From the NCBI RefSeq assembly GCF_001941825.1, contig NZ_CP019038.1:310001-374000 (forward strand): a stretch of 64,000 bases of DNA, read 5' to 3'. Shown here in pieces: positions 1-9,421 of the stretch. Position 1 is the first letter of the stretch. Each line of letters starts with the position of its first letter. The notes under the pieces were generated by a model. The model saw nothing but the letters and a program-made list of their open reading frames with translations. It searched no databases and was not told the origin of the DNA. The position numbers were made by a program, and so were the translations under genes. Origin of the DNA: Massilia putida. GTDB taxonomy: Bacteria; Pseudomonadota; Gammaproteobacteria; Burkholderiales; Burkholderiaceae_D.

Positions 1-944
1 AGGGCGACTTGCGCCAAAGTGTAGCCAGTCGCGGCCCACGAGTCAGGCTCGACGCCATAGCGGGCCTTGTAGGCTGCCTCGAACGATTTGTTCAGTGGGC
101 GGTTGATTCCCGGCATATAGTCGCCGACAGTAATCGTGCCTTCAGCCGCCTTGCCGGCCAGGGAAATGAACTTAGGCGATGCCAGCGTGATGGTGCCGAT
201 GAAGCGCACCGATTCGGGAACGCCTGCCTGGCGCAGCTGCTGGATGATGTTGGCGGCCTGATCGGTATAGGTGCCCAGATAGACGGCATCCACTTGCTGC
301 GCCTTGAGCTTGGTGGCCAGCGGCAGGAAGTTGGAGTCGCTGCTGACGACAGCCTCCTCGGAGGTGATGACGCCGCCGCCGGCCTTGAACGGGTCGCGGA
401 AAAAGGTCTTGGACTCGATCAGAGCCTCGTTGGTGCGGTCGAAGACGATGGCTACCCGTTTGATGCGCGTCTTTTCCAGTACGTACTTGGCGATCAGCGG
501 ATTGATGACCGAAGGTGACTGCTGCATCTTGAGGGACCAGGGGCCAGCGTTGAGTACCGCATCCGAAGTGGCAAAGCTCAAGTTGGGTGTCTTCCGATCG
601 TTAAAGATCGGCGCGCTCGCAACGGCATTGGCGGTGGAGGAGGGGCCAAGCACCAGTACCGCGCGATCGCGGTCGACAGCCTGGTTGGCAAGGTTGATCG
701 TCTGGCCCTTGTCGCTCGCATCGTCGCGCTCCATCAGCTTGATTTTTTGGCCTTGGACGCCGCCCTTGGCGTTGAATTCATCCACTGCCAAGCGGATCGC
801 GTTTTGATAAGCGACGCCGGAGAATGCCCCAACGCCGGTTGCGTGTTGAATGGACGAGACAGGAATGTCCTGCGCCTGGGCCTCGGTTCCAAGCGACAGA
901 AGCATCGCTGCTAAAAAAACGAGGGGGTGTTTGATTAGTTTCAT
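1..944 (-). CDS. ABC transporter substrate-binding protein, branched-chain amino acid type (3' end outside window)
   Basis: Reading the minus strand from the ATG at 944 gives an uninterrupted frame that runs off the left edge (at least 314 residues of the usual 370-400). Residues 1-25 are a Sec signal peptide ending in QAQA. The mature part follows the type I periplasmic binding fold of LivK/HmgA-like receptors: VAYQNAIRLAVDEFNAKGGVQG, then QKIKLMERDDASDKGQTINLANQ, then VLGPSSTANAVA. It should bind an amino acid, amide or aromatic acid in the periplasm and pass it to an ABC permease not present here. An AAGGGAG ribosome site (951-957) fixes the start. The neighbouring acyl-CoA genes suggest a carboxylic-acid ligand, which is inference. 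Confidence 0.88.
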   Translation of the reverse strand, partial: MKLIKHPLVFLAAMLLSLGTEAQAQDIPVSSIQHATGVGAFSGVAYQNAIRLAVDEFNAKGGVQGQKIKLMERDDASDKGQTINLANQAVDRDRAVLVLGPSSTANAVASAPIFNDRKTPNLSFATSDAVLNAGPWSLKMQQSPSVINPLIAKYVLEKTRIKRVAIVFDRTNEALIESKTFFRDPFKAGGGVITSEEAVVSSDSNFLPLATKLKAQQVDAVYLGTYTDQAANIIQQLRQAGVPESVRFIGTITLASPKFISLAGKAAEGTITVGDYMPGINRPLNKSFEAAYKARYGVEPDSWAATGYTLAQVA

Positions 945-1278
945 GGATGTCTCCCTTTAAGAATGAGTGGATCACGGCGCCTTGACGAGCGCGTCGTCGT
1001 TTATATAGACCACGAGTCCACCAACATTCGGACTGCGATCAGCGACTTTAAAGCTCGGTGCCAACGATAACTGGTAAGCCATGCAGCTTCTGGTGGGTGT
1101 CACGATCTTTTGCCCCGGGTCGCGCCCCCTCTTTGATTGTCGTAAGTGCCGCTTGGACCAGCGAGCGACGTTGGCGGTCGATAATCGGGATGATGTACGT
1201 AATGATCTTTTCTGGTTATGCGGAACAAATCAGCCCGCACGTATTCGGATAATCGCGGAAGGCCGCTTTGACTCGAAT
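945..1278. other. Gene-free stretch, probable decayed coding sequence
   Basis: About 330 bases between the binding protein and the broken acyl-CoA dehydrogenase. Short minus-strand open stretches (for example the frame ending at the TAA near 1050) have coding-like composition, but I cannot match them to a family. They are not a convincing continuation of the dehydrogenase. Probably the residue of a deleted gene. Confidence 0.4.
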
Positions 1279-1770
1279 TCAAAACAGGAAAACGTTCCTG
1301 TCACCGGACTGGGCGCCCAACGTGCGGTAGGTCCGCTCGGTCTGTTCCAGCTTTCGGTGGTCGGTACACACCTTGTTCATTTCCGCGCCGTGGTCGGCTA
1401 TGAAGGTGAACCGGATCTTGCCTTCGATGAAGGGCTTAATGTACTTTTCCTTTTGTGCTCGCGTGCCAAACTTGGCGATATTCATCGCAGTAAAAGTGGG
1501 GACAAGGATGGCAGCAGCAAAGTCGAAGCCAAACTTTCCCAAGCCTTCGGCCATCAGTGTGTAGTCAAAAATATTGCCGCCGGCGCCGCCTTCTTCTTCA
1601 CTGAACAGCAGTCCCAACCAGCCTTGCTTGGCTATCTTTTCATAAGCTTCGTAAGGATAGTCGCGATTCATGTCGCATTTACGGATGTACTCGACGGTAA
1701 TTTCGTTATCCATGTACCGGTTCACGCTATCGAGCCACATCTGCTGCGATTCATTCAGGAAATTTGCCAT
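1279..1770 (-). pseudogene. Acyl-CoA dehydrogenase, N-terminal fragment
   Basis: The 163 codons from the ATG at 1770 (GGAG ribosome site 10 bases upstream) are the N-terminal all-alpha domain and the beginning of the middle domain of an acyl-CoA dehydrogenase. The AYEKIAKQGWLGLLFSEEEGGAGG and AEGLGKFGFDFA segments are typical. Family members are about 380-400 residues. Around residue 127 the usual ITEPDAGSD FAD/substrate motif reads IADHGAEMN, and the last 25 residues look scrambled before a TGA at 1279-1281. The catalytic glutamate domain is missing, so no active flavoenzyme can be made. It was probably part of an acyl-CoA pathway with the adjacent CoA-transferases. Confidence 0.8.
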
Positions 1771-1794
1771 ATTAGATTACTCCAGGTTGCGGTG

Positions 1795-2056
1795 AGTGCG
1801 CCTGTCAGTCGGCGCGTGTTGGATATCACAGGTTGGTAGATTATGGAAAGCCGATGCACAATCCAAGTCGGAAATTTCGAAATCCGAGTTCGAAGAAGGC
1901 GAAGTTCAGTCGTTCCCTATCCGATTCGGTGTTCGCGAATCCCGACTTCGGAAATTTGCAGCTAGACGTATTCAAGGGTCCGGTAAAATTGGGCGCAGGC
2001 GAATCGATGGCCGGCTTGATTGTCCGCGAGCTGAATTACACAAGTAGAGGTATTCC
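1795..2056. other. Divergent intergenic region
   Basis: It separates the dehydrogenase fragment from the rightward DUF2889 gene. Short plus-strand frames here have no recognisable family and no ribosome site. The only supported element is the AGAGG Shine-Dalgarno site at 2045-2049 for the gene at 2057. Confidence 0.4.
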
Positions 2057-2655
2057 ATGAGCGAAAAAGAAATCGCGGGCGAATCCACGCCGGAGAATGA
2101 CAGTAAGACGTTCGACGGCGGAGTGACACGCGAAGAACTTCACGTCCGCCAAATCGAGTTCCGTGGCTTTCGACGCAGTGATGGCCTGTTTGAAATTGAG
2201 AGCCAACTGGCGGACCGCAAGACGCATGACTTCACCCCCCCAGCGGTGGGCGGTCGGTCGCGGCCGGCGCAGCTATCCATGACCTTGCCTTACGCGTGGT
2301 TTTTGATGACGCGATGATCATTCGCGCGATCCACACCAGCATTCGCGCATATCCGTATGCGCAGTGCGTGCGCGGCGGGGAGTCACTCCAGGCCTTGGTC
2401 GGTCTACGTATTGGCCCGGGCTGGAGCAGCGAACTGCGCAAGCGCCTCCCGCCGGGCGATACCTGCACCCATCTGAAAGAAGTGATGGTTCCCCTGGCGA
2501 GCGCCGCTTTTCAAACCGTATATTCCGTGAGCACACTGCGCGTAGCCGAGGTGGATGCGAGCGGCAAGCCGCGAAAGATCGATAGTTGCTACGCCTATGG
2601 CGCGTCGCGAGAATTGGTACGGATACACTGGCCGTCGTTCCATCGGCCGGAATAA
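2057..2655 (+). pseudogene. DUF2889 family protein, frameshifted
   Basis: Two adjacent frames together make one DUF2889 protein of about 199 residues. The first half carries VRQIEFRGFRRSDGLFEIESQLADRK. The second carries PYAQCVRGGESLQALVGLRIGPGW and GDTCTHLKEVMVPLASAAFQTVYS, the signature half of the family. The frame switches at a run of seven C (2235-2241). An eighth C would restore one frame reading through HDFTPPSGGRSVAAGAAIHDLALRV. So this is either a one-base deletion or a base-calling error. DUF2889 proteins of unknown function often sit beside acyl-CoA genes, as here (20 bases before the racemase gene). Confidence 0.82.
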
Positions 2656-2675
2656 CATTCAATTAGGGGGAAGAC

Positions 2676-3851
2676 ATGCACGACAAGAAGCGGGGCCCCT
2701 TGGCCGGCGTTAAGATTGTTGAATTGGGCGGTATTGGCCCGGGACCGTTTTGTTGCATGCTGTTGGCGGATATGGGAGCGGAAATCATTCGCATCGATCG
2801 CCCGCCTGGGCACGATGGCGGCGCTCCGATCGATCCACGCTTTGAGCTGCTCAATCGCAGTCGCCAAAGCGCGATGATGGACCTGAAAAAGCCTGAGGCC
2901 GTTGCTGCCGTGTTGCGTCTGGTCGGGCAGGCTGACGCATTGATCGAAGGATTCCGGCCCGGCGTAACAGAGCGTCTCGGGCTGGGCCCGTTGGAGTGCA
3001 TGGCAGTCAATCCGCGTCTGGTGTATGGCCGCATGACTGGCTGGGGCCAGACCGGGCCGTTGGCGCAAATGCCGGGACACGACATCAACTACATCTCACT
3101 TTCCGGTGTTCTCAATTCGGTAGGCCGCGCAGGTGAGGCGCCAGCCATTCCTCTGAACCTCGCCGGTGACTTTGGCGGCGGCTCGCTCTACCTCGCGCTC
3201 GGGGTCGTCAGCGCGATCCTGGAAGCACGTGGTAGCGGTCTGGGTCAGGTCGTGGATGCCGCCATGGTCGATGGCTCGGCTTCACTGATGACGCTGTTCT
3301 ACGGTTTTCGCGCCGCCGGGTACTGGAACGATGCGCGTGGCACGAATCGCCTCGATTCCGGCGCGCCATGGTACAACGTCTATCCAACCAAAGACGGCAA
3401 ATACATCAGCATTGCCGCCAATGAACGGCGTTTCTACCGTGCCGCGCTGGAAGTCATGGGGTTGCAGGCTGCTCCATTGACGGAACAGCATGACCAAAGT
3501 GGCTGGGTTGCCATGCGTGAGCAATTCGCCGCTGTATTTCGTACCCGAACGCGCGATGAATGGGTCGCGGCGGCGGCAAATACGGAATCTTGCATCACGC
3601 CGGTTCTTTCGATGAGCGAGGCCCCACAACATCCGCATTTGAAGGAACGCGATACTTTCGTGGAAATCGAAGGCGTTGTACAACCGGCACCGGCGCCACG
3701 TTTCAGCCGGACTCCTGCGGCTATTCAAAGTCCGGCGGCGCGGCCTGGTCAGCACACCCGCGAAGCCTTACGAAATTGGGGCTTTTCCGACGCCGATGTT
3801 AATGCCCTACATGCTGCAGGCGCGGCTCACTCCCCCGACGCTGCTTCATGA
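2676..3851 (+). CDS. CaiB/BaiF CoA-transferase family protein, alpha-methylacyl-CoA racemase type
   Basis: 391 residues, full family length, beginning with PLAGVKIVELGGIGPGPFCCMLLADMGAEIIRID, the N-terminal Rossmann-like signature of class III CoA-transferases. The GHDINYISLSGVL motif supplies His135, and GDFGGGS supplies Asp165. Their 30-residue spacing equals the His126/Asp156 pair of mycobacterial alpha-methylacyl-CoA racemase, so racemisation of 2-methylacyl-CoA is favoured over CoA transfer. That function is inferred, not shown. A GGGGGAAG ribosome site precedes the ATG. The gene is co-directional with the broken DUF2889 gene and likely shared its transcript. Confidence 0.87.
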   Translation: MHDKKRGPLAGVKIVELGGIGPGPFCCMLLADMGAEIIRIDRPPGHDGGAPIDPRFELLNRSRQSAMMDLKKPEAVAAVLRLVGQADALIEGFRPGVTERLGLGPLECMAVNPRLVYGRMTGWGQTGPLAQMPGHDINYISLSGVLNSVGRAGEAPAIPLNLAGDFGGGSLYLALGVVSAILEARGSGLGQVVDAAMVDGSASLMTLFYGFRAAGYWNDARGTNRLDSGAPWYNVYPTKDGKYISIAANERRFYRAALEVMGLQAAPLTEQHDQSGWVAMREQFAAVFRTRTRDEWVAAAANTESCITPVLSMSEAPQHPHLKERDTFVEIEGVVQPAPAPRFSRTPAAIQSPAARPGQHTREALRNWGFSDADVNALHAAGAAHSPDAAS

Positions 3852-3905
3852 CGCCGCCGGCTTCACGCAAGAGCGCGTCGGCGATGTGATGAACGATCGA
3901 GCCGA

Positions 3906-4366
3906 CCCGCTGTATCGCGCGCGCTCGTCGAACGGCAGCGCGGCCGCAGCCTGATCGTCTACGACCCGAACGTGCGGCTGACGATCGAGCCCGACGTCGA
4001 GAAATGGCGCGATGCCCTGCGCTGGGTGCAGCGCCACAGCGACGGGCTCAAGGTCAGCGGGGAAGACATCCAGGCGCTGTATCCGGGCATGCGCGTCGAC
4101 ATGTTCATCGACGAGTCGCTGGAAGCGGGCGTGGCGCTGGTCGTCGTGACGTGGCGCGAGCGGGGCATGGGCGCGGTCACGCGGTCGCAGCTGGGGGTGG
4201 AAGTGCCGGCTGTTCCCGTCACGGTCGTGGACACGGTCGGCGCGGGCGCCACCTTCGAGGCCGGCTTAGCTGGCCTGGCCGCAGCGCGCCAGCAAGCTCA
4301 CGCGGCACGCGGTGGAAGGCCTGGTCCAGGACGACCTGGTGGAGGCGTTGCGCTTCGCTGTGCGTG
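3906..4366 (+). pseudogene. PfkB-family carbohydrate kinase, C-terminal fragment
   Basis: The frame through SRALVERQRGRSLIVYDPNVR, DALRWVQRHSDGLKVSGEDIQALYPG and VDTVGAGATFEAG matches the C-terminal half of fructokinase-like PfkB kinases. The N-terminal half, including the sugar-binding part, is absent. The universal GAGD catalytic motif reads GAGA, so the catalytic base is replaced by Ala. A frameshift near 4265-4275 moves the remaining tail (HAVEGLVQDDLVEALRFAVRA) to another frame before an IS3 fragment begins. A dead fragment, probably brought in by a rearrangement with the IS3 remnant. Confidence 0.78.
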
Positions 4367-4411
4367 CACCGCCATCGCAGAAGGTCATCACACACAGCAC
4401 AGTGCCCTGTG

Positions 4412-4651
4412 CAGAATGGCATGGTGCAGCGCGTGACCCGAACGCTGCAGGAGCAATGCGTGCATCGCCACCGCGTTGAGACCTTCGAACACGCCAGCCG
4501 GAATGTTGGCGGTTGGATTAGGTTTTACAACAACCAGCGTCCGCACCAAGCACTGGGCGGGGAACCACCCATTGAAGTGTCTAGATTTGCAGCCCAACTT
4601 GAGCAGGAATCGCTCCGTCAAGACATGCCGATAATGTCGCAGGCGACTTAG
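4412..4651 (+). pseudogene. IS3-family transposase, C-terminal fragment
   Basis: The last 79 codons of a DDE integrase-core transposase. QNGMVQRVTRTLQEQCVHRHR, NVGGWIRFYNNQRPHQALGG and the tail before TAG at 4649-4651 match the C-terminus of IS3-family orfB products. The catalytic D,D residues and helix-turn-helix are missing. No terminal inverted repeat was identified, so this is a relic marking an old insertion-deletion between the PfkB fragment and the next CoA-transferase gene. Confidence 0.8.
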
Positions 4652-4918
4652 GCAATAGGCGAATCGAAACGAAGTCGATTTTTTCGAGGCAGGCTTTCTG
4701 TCTTGCGGGACAAGACGGCCATTTCATTTCACGAAATCCGAAGTGTTGATTCAAGGCTTTTCAGTTGATGCAGCGCTGACGCGTTCCTAATATATGCCGA
4801 ATTGCTCTCCACCTGAAAGTCCGCTAACGGCCATTGATGCGCGCGACCGGCAACAGGAATACACACTTACTCGTGTCATCAAGTCAGGCGCTCAAGCGCA
4901 TGGCTTGGTGTCGGCGCC

Positions 4919-6154
4919 ATGGAAAGACCAAGCTACGTGTACAACTTACTTAATTACCTGCGCATCGTCGAATGCGCGTCTTTTATTGCTGGCCCCTCGT
5001 GTGCCCTTCATCTACATCAGTTCGGCGCCGAAGTGATCCGTATTGACCCGATTGGTGGCGGCCCCGACTTCAAGCGCTGGCCGCTCTCTCCAGAAGGAGA
5101 CAGTTTTTATTGGGAAGGCCTGAACAAGGGAAAGCGCTCCGTAGCAATTGATCTCACCAAGCCGCAAGGCCGGGAGCTCGCTACGGAAATTATCACTGCT
5201 TCCGGGCCGGAACGCGGCTTGTTCGTCACGAATTTTCCAAAGAATGGATTCCTAGCGCACCATGCTTTGAGCAAGTTGCGTCCGGACCTGATCACCGTGC
5301 GCGTTGCCGGCTGGGCTGACGGTTCGTCGGCCCTGGATTACACAGTCAATGCGGCCATCGGCTTGCCTTATATGACGGGGCCAACGGAAACGCCGGATCA
5401 ACCGGTGAACCACGTGCTTCCTGCCTGGGATCTGCTGACCGGCGCTTATGCCGCGTTCGCAACTCTGGCCGCCGAGCGGCATCGGCGCATGACCGGCATT
5501 GGTCAGGAAGTCACCGTGCCCTTGTCCAACATGGCGATGGCGTCGTTAGGTCACATGGGGCAGATTGCCGAGGTCCTGACCGGCGGCGACCGCCCCCGCA
5601 TGGGGAATGCGCTGTTCGGTGCGTTTGGCCGCGATTTTGTAACCGCGGACGGCGAGCGCGTGATGGTCGTGGCGATCACCGCCAAACAGTGGTCCGGGCT
5701 ACTGGAGGCGCTGCAACTGCACGCGCAAATCGCACAGATTGAAGCCACCTACAATGTATCGTTTGCACGCGATGAAGGCGTGCGCTTCAAGTTTCGTACC
5801 GTGCTGTTTCCTGTCTTTGAGCGCGCAATTGAGGTGCTGACGCTGCCGGCGTTGAAATCCGTATTTGAACCGAATGGCGTATGTTGGGGCGCTTACCAGT
5901 CGTTGAGCCGCAGTTTGCGGGAGGACCCGCGGCTTTCCTTGCAAAATCCGTTGTTCCAGATGCTCGACCATCCCAGCGGGCACGAATATCCTGCGCCAGG
6001 TGCGGCTGCGTCGCTGAACGGCTCGCAGCGCTGCGCCGTGCGGCGTGCACCGAGGCTGGGGGAACACACTGACGAAGTGCTGGCCGAAGTGCTGTCCATG
6101 AGTGATGCGCAAATCGGCGCATTGCACGACGCGGGTATTGTCGCCAATGCGTAA
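4919..6154 (+). CDS. CaiB/BaiF CoA-transferase family protein, mesaconyl-CoA/2-methylfumaryl-CoA isomerase-like
   Basis: 411 residues. The N-terminal half is the class III CoA-transferase fold (RIVECASFIAGPSCALHLHQFGAEVIRID, then DFKRWPLSPEGDSFYWEGLNKGKRSVAIDL). Asp171 in LPAWDLLTGAYAAFATLAAERHRR occupies the catalytic aspartate position that forms the acyl-anhydride in this class. Overall pattern and length resemble intramolecular mesaconyl-CoA transferases (2-methylfumaryl-CoA isomerase). The exact substrate is inferred. No strong ribosome site precedes the ATG at 4919, so the true start could differ slightly. The LysR gene 195 bases downstream is co-directional. Confidence 0.85.
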   Translation: MERPSYVYNLLNYLRIVECASFIAGPSCALHLHQFGAEVIRIDPIGGGPDFKRWPLSPEGDSFYWEGLNKGKRSVAIDLTKPQGRELATEIITASGPERGLFVTNFPKNGFLAHHALSKLRPDLITVRVAGWADGSSALDYTVNAAIGLPYMTGPTETPDQPVNHVLPAWDLLTGAYAAFATLAAERHRRMTGIGQEVTVPLSNMAMASLGHMGQIAEVLTGGDRPRMGNALFGAFGRDFVTADGERVMVVAITAKQWSGLLEALQLHAQIAQIEATYNVSFARDEGVRFKFRTVLFPVFERAIEVLTLPALKSVFEPNGVCWGAYQSLSRSLREDPRLSLQNPLFQMLDHPSGHEYPAPGAAASLNGSQRCAVRRAPRLGEHTDEVLAEVLSMSDAQIGALHDAGIVANA

Positions 6155-6348
6155 CTTGGCAACATTGTGTGGGTGCGCGTTCCATTGGAAACGGTGATGA
6201 ATACAATGGATAACGTGGTGGGGCGACAGCGGTTTTCTTGAGCGTATAGTGCTGGGTGGAAAGCGCTTCAAATGCAAGGTTTTCAAGGTTTGCGTCAAGG
6301 AAGGCTTTCCACAGGACAGTACCTCATGACCTTCAAGGACAACGTATC

Positions 6349-7305
6349 ATGACTTTCAATCGCGTACACCTTATTCGGCAGGTAGACCTCTTTACACTCA
6401 GGCTTTACCTGTCTGCAGTGGAAGAACAGCAGATCGGTCGCGCGGCGATCCGCGAGAATATTGCCGCTTCCACGGCGACGAAGCGAATTCAGGATCTCGA
6501 GGAAATTGCCGGCATGCCCTTGCTGGCTCGCACGCCTAAAGGCGTGGCGCCGACACCGGCCGGTGAAGTACTGGCGCGCTATGTGCGCGCGATCCTTGGA
6601 AACCTCGATGATTTGCGTTCCGAGTTCGCAGAGTTCTCGGAGGGCATGCGGGGGGAATTGACCATTGCATCGGCCCGTTCAATCATCTCGCCATTCCTGG
6701 CGCGCGAGCTGGGAAGCTTCGCAGACGACTACCCATTGGTGGACCTGGTCGTGCGTGAGTTGGAAAACGCCGACATTGTCCCGGCGGTGGCGCAGGGCGA
6801 GGCGGATATCGGAGTATTTGCCGTGGCACGGGACATCGACCTGAGTGGAGTCGACACTGTCGCCTATCGCAATGACCGGATCGTTGCGCTGGTCCCAAAC
6901 CGGCACCGCCTGAGCCAACGAGCCACTGTTTCTTTTGATGATCTGTTACCGGAAAACCTGATTGCCATTGGCTCTCTTAATGTCGTGTTGGCAAACGCCG
7001 CCAAAAAGCTCGGCAAGGACTATAAACCGAAATACAGCGTGCGGACTTCCGGTGTGGCCATCAGTCTCGTGCAGGCGGGCTTGGGGGTAACCGTTCAACC
7101 CGAGTGTCTGGTGGGGCGTGAGGTGCTTGATGATATTACGATGATAGAACTGACCGAATCGTGGGCCAATCGTGTGATTCAGATCGCCACGCCGCGTAAT
7201 CGGGCCCCTTCGCCAGTGGCAAAGGCACTGATGAAACAGCTGTTGGAGCGTCCGGCAATGCAAGGGTTGCAGGCCTTCAAGGAAGCAAAGCAAGTCGATA
7301 TGTGA
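6349..7305 (+). CDS. LysR-family transcriptional regulator
   Basis: 318 residues from the ATG at 6349, chosen because AAGGA lies 9 bases upstream; an upstream in-frame start at 6256 lacks a site. Residues about 10-70 are the LysR winged helix-turn-helix (FTLRLYLSAVEEQQIGRAAIRENIAASTATKRIQDLEEIAGMPLLARTPKGVAPTPAGEVL). The rest is the periplasmic-binding-like effector domain. Probably controls the adjacent CoA-transferase genes in response to an organic acid or acyl-CoA intermediate (inference). It lies downstream and co-directional rather than divergent, which is less usual for LysR regulators. Confidence 0.87.
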   Translation: MTFNRVHLIRQVDLFTLRLYLSAVEEQQIGRAAIRENIAASTATKRIQDLEEIAGMPLLARTPKGVAPTPAGEVLARYVRAILGNLDDLRSEFAEFSEGMRGELTIASARSIISPFLARELGSFADDYPLVDLVVRELENADIVPAVAQGEADIGVFAVARDIDLSGVDTVAYRNDRIVALVPNRHRLSQRATVSFDDLLPENLIAIGSLNVVLANAAKKLGKDYKPKYSVRTSGVAISLVQAGLGVTVQPECLVGREVLDDITMIELTESWANRVIQIATPRNRAPSPVAKALMKQLLERPAMQGLQAFKEAKQVDM

Positions 7306-7600
7306 CGTTGGTTGAAATCCAAACGAACCTCAGACGGGCGCACACTGGACCATCACACGCGCCAGGGTATGCGCCAACAGGTGATCAAAGCGGCGCGTGA
7401 CGGGCAAACGGCGGCCGATGTGGCCGCCGCGTTTGGCATGAATGTCAACATGATTCCGGTGGCTGGACCAATTTTCGCCTGATTGTCAGCCTGCTCCGCT
7501 GGCTAAGCTCGTTTCAGGGCCGTCCCCCAAGATCGGCGACGAGGAAATGCACTGGATTTCCAGGGGAGGCCAGACGGCGCAACAGTTCAATTTTCGATGT
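7306..7600 (+). pseudogene. IS630-family transposase, N-terminal remnant
   Basis: Starting just after the LysR stop, one frame reads KRTSDGRTLDHHTRQGMRQQVIKAARDGQTAADVAAAFGMNVN, an N-terminal helix-turn-helix of IS630-type transposases. After a frameshift near 7450 the next frame reads FRWLDQFSPDC and then GPSPKIGDEEMHWISRGGQTAQQFNF, corresponding to the linker and second helix-turn-helix. The DDE catalytic domain is absent, apart from a possible short tail near 7690 (HLNPAEQV). Confidence 0.55.
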
Positions 7601-8034
7601 GGTGTGTGAACGTTGTCGGTGTTATACGAATTCTCATTAAGCAATAGCCTGCCAACCTCGACGGCCCACTCAAACTGCTCTGCCTGCTTCTCGACTTGCC
7701 GCATCTTAATCCTGCCGAACAGGTCAGAGTGCGGTGGAGCAGGAGGTCAGCAAGCAGTCTTTATAAATGAGCAAGACATGAAGTAACCGCACTTGGGGCT
7801 TGCGCCGTATTCAAAAACCGCCGGCGATGGTCAAGCCATTTTTTCGCCAACAAGGTCGTTGCTGCGCTGCTTAATTAATAGCTTCATTTTCTTGATGTTA
7901 GTGCCAAGGCAGTGAACTCGGACATCTTATCCCGGTTGCCTGATAGGGCGCTATTTGGACGCACGCTGATGGGGACCGGAGCAATTTTGACGGGCAGGGG
8001 GGATTCTTGTATATCGCGTTTCTGAGTTAATCTT
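7601..8034. other. Gene-free stretch
   Basis: AT-richer than its surroundings, with no reading frame I recognise beyond the possible IS630 tail. It should contain the promoter of the LysR gene at 8035, but no clear -35/-10 pair could be assigned. Confidence 0.4.
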
Positions 8035-9024
8035 ATGAGTTTCTTGTCACTGGATTTGAACCTGTTGAAGGTGTTTGACGCGATTATGAGCGAGCAAAAC
8101 CTCACCCGTGCTGCCGATCGTCTAAGCATGACACAGCCGGCAGCATCGAATGCGTTGCGCCGGCTGCGAGCCGCGTTGGATGATGAACTATTTATACGCG
8201 GTCAGCACGGCCTAAAGCCCACAACGTACGCGGAATTGCTGTGGCCCGCAGTGCGCCAGGCCTTGACTACCCTCGAAGTCGCACTGACACCACGACAATT
8301 ATCTGCATCGGAAGCGCACGCAACATATCGCTTGATGATGGCTGATTCGGCCGCGGCGCTTTTGATGCCGCCATTAATGCACGCCATCCGGCAAGAGGCG
8401 CCGGGATTGGATGTTCGCATGTTGCCATTGACGACGCGCGATCCGCGGCCATTGTTATTGCAGAACGATATTGATATCGCTATCGGGTCGTATCCGGGTG
8501 TCGTTCTGCAACTGAACGTCGAACAAGGTGAGCTGTCGCCAATTCGTCATCAACAGTTGTATAGCGGGGAATATCGATGCATTATGCGGAAGAATCACCC
8601 GCTGGCTCGTGGCGAATTAACCCTGGACAGTTATTGCGATGCCCTGCATGTATTGATGAGTGTGTCCGGGCGCGCCCACGGTGCTGCCAATGTCGAGCTG
8701 GCGAAGCTCGGACGAACCCGGCGCGTTGCGCTGACGGTGAATCAGTTTTCAACCGTCGGTCGGATTGTCGCGCAAACAGACCTGATTTCCATTGTGCCAC
8801 AGCATGTGATTGCGTCGATTGGCATGGCCGATGTGTTGGCAGTTAAAGCTGTGCCATTCGAATTGCCGACTGTGCAAGTGGATCTACTCTGGCACGATCG
8901 TGACCGGCGTAATCCATCGCATAGATGGATGCGTGAAACACTGAGCGTACTGTCCAACGAACAGTCACCCTCCGGCAACCACACGAAATCTTTGCACACC
9001 ATGCCATTGTCGCCGGCACCGTAG
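8035..9024 (+). CDS. LysR-family transcriptional regulator
   Basis: 329 residues. The DNA-binding domain (DLNLLKVFDAIMSEQNLTRAADRLSMTQPAASNALRRLRAALDDELFIRGQHGLKPT) occupies residues 6-65 and is a textbook LysR winged helix-turn-helix of the NodD/LeuO-like branch. The effector domain follows from about residue 95. The C-terminal 20 residues (after LSVLSNEQ) look low-complexity and may be a run-on. It is convergent with the SDR/CoA-transferase remnant pair at 9.4-10.6 kb, a plausible but unproven target. The ribosome site is weak. Confidence 0.87.
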   Translation: MSFLSLDLNLLKVFDAIMSEQNLTRAADRLSMTQPAASNALRRLRAALDDELFIRGQHGLKPTTYAELLWPAVRQALTTLEVALTPRQLSASEAHATYRLMMADSAAALLMPPLMHAIRQEAPGLDVRMLPLTTRDPRPLLLQNDIDIAIGSYPGVVLQLNVEQGELSPIRHQQLYSGEYRCIMRKNHPLARGELTLDSYCDALHVLMSVSGRAHGAANVELAKLGRTRRVALTVNQFSTVGRIVAQTDLISIVPQHVIASIGMADVLAVKAVPFELPTVQVDLLWHDRDRRNPSHRWMRETLSVLSNEQSPSGNHTKSLHTMPLSPAP

Positions 9025-9421
9025 TTTCGTAAATAGTGACTGTTCCTGGAACTCTCTCCTTTTGTAACGAGGTATTCGCGTGAGATTACCCGTTTCAACG
9101 CGCTGGCCTTGTCTTCGATCGATAGCATGTTCGCCCTCGTTCTCCAACGCCAGCTTCGACACCGAAATTCAGCAGCGTCGCGAACACCGGTCCGGTGTTC
9201 AAGGAGAACGGCGATAGACGATAAGGCCGACTAATCCTTGGAGCGCCTGCGAGGCGCCTGCACGGGCTCAAGGGAGTCAGAACAGTGAAAGTGACGCAAA
9301 CCGGTTATTTGGCCGGCAGTGCGCCATTTGCATACAGGGCCATCGGACAAACAAGGCTAGGAACGAGCTGTTCAGAGCACGAAGCTATCGCTAAAAAGCG
9401 CAATTTGGCGCACGGGCTCTG
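9025..9421. other. Gene-free stretch between convergent genes
   Basis: About 400 bases with only short unrecognised frames on either strand. No hairpin with a T run was seen. Probably decayed sequence. Confidence 0.4.

Noticed and set aside
1279..1281. TGA in the acyl-CoA dehydrogenase as a selenocysteine codon
   Set aside because: No hairpin (SECIS) downstream and the following frame has lost similarity; simple decay is simpler.
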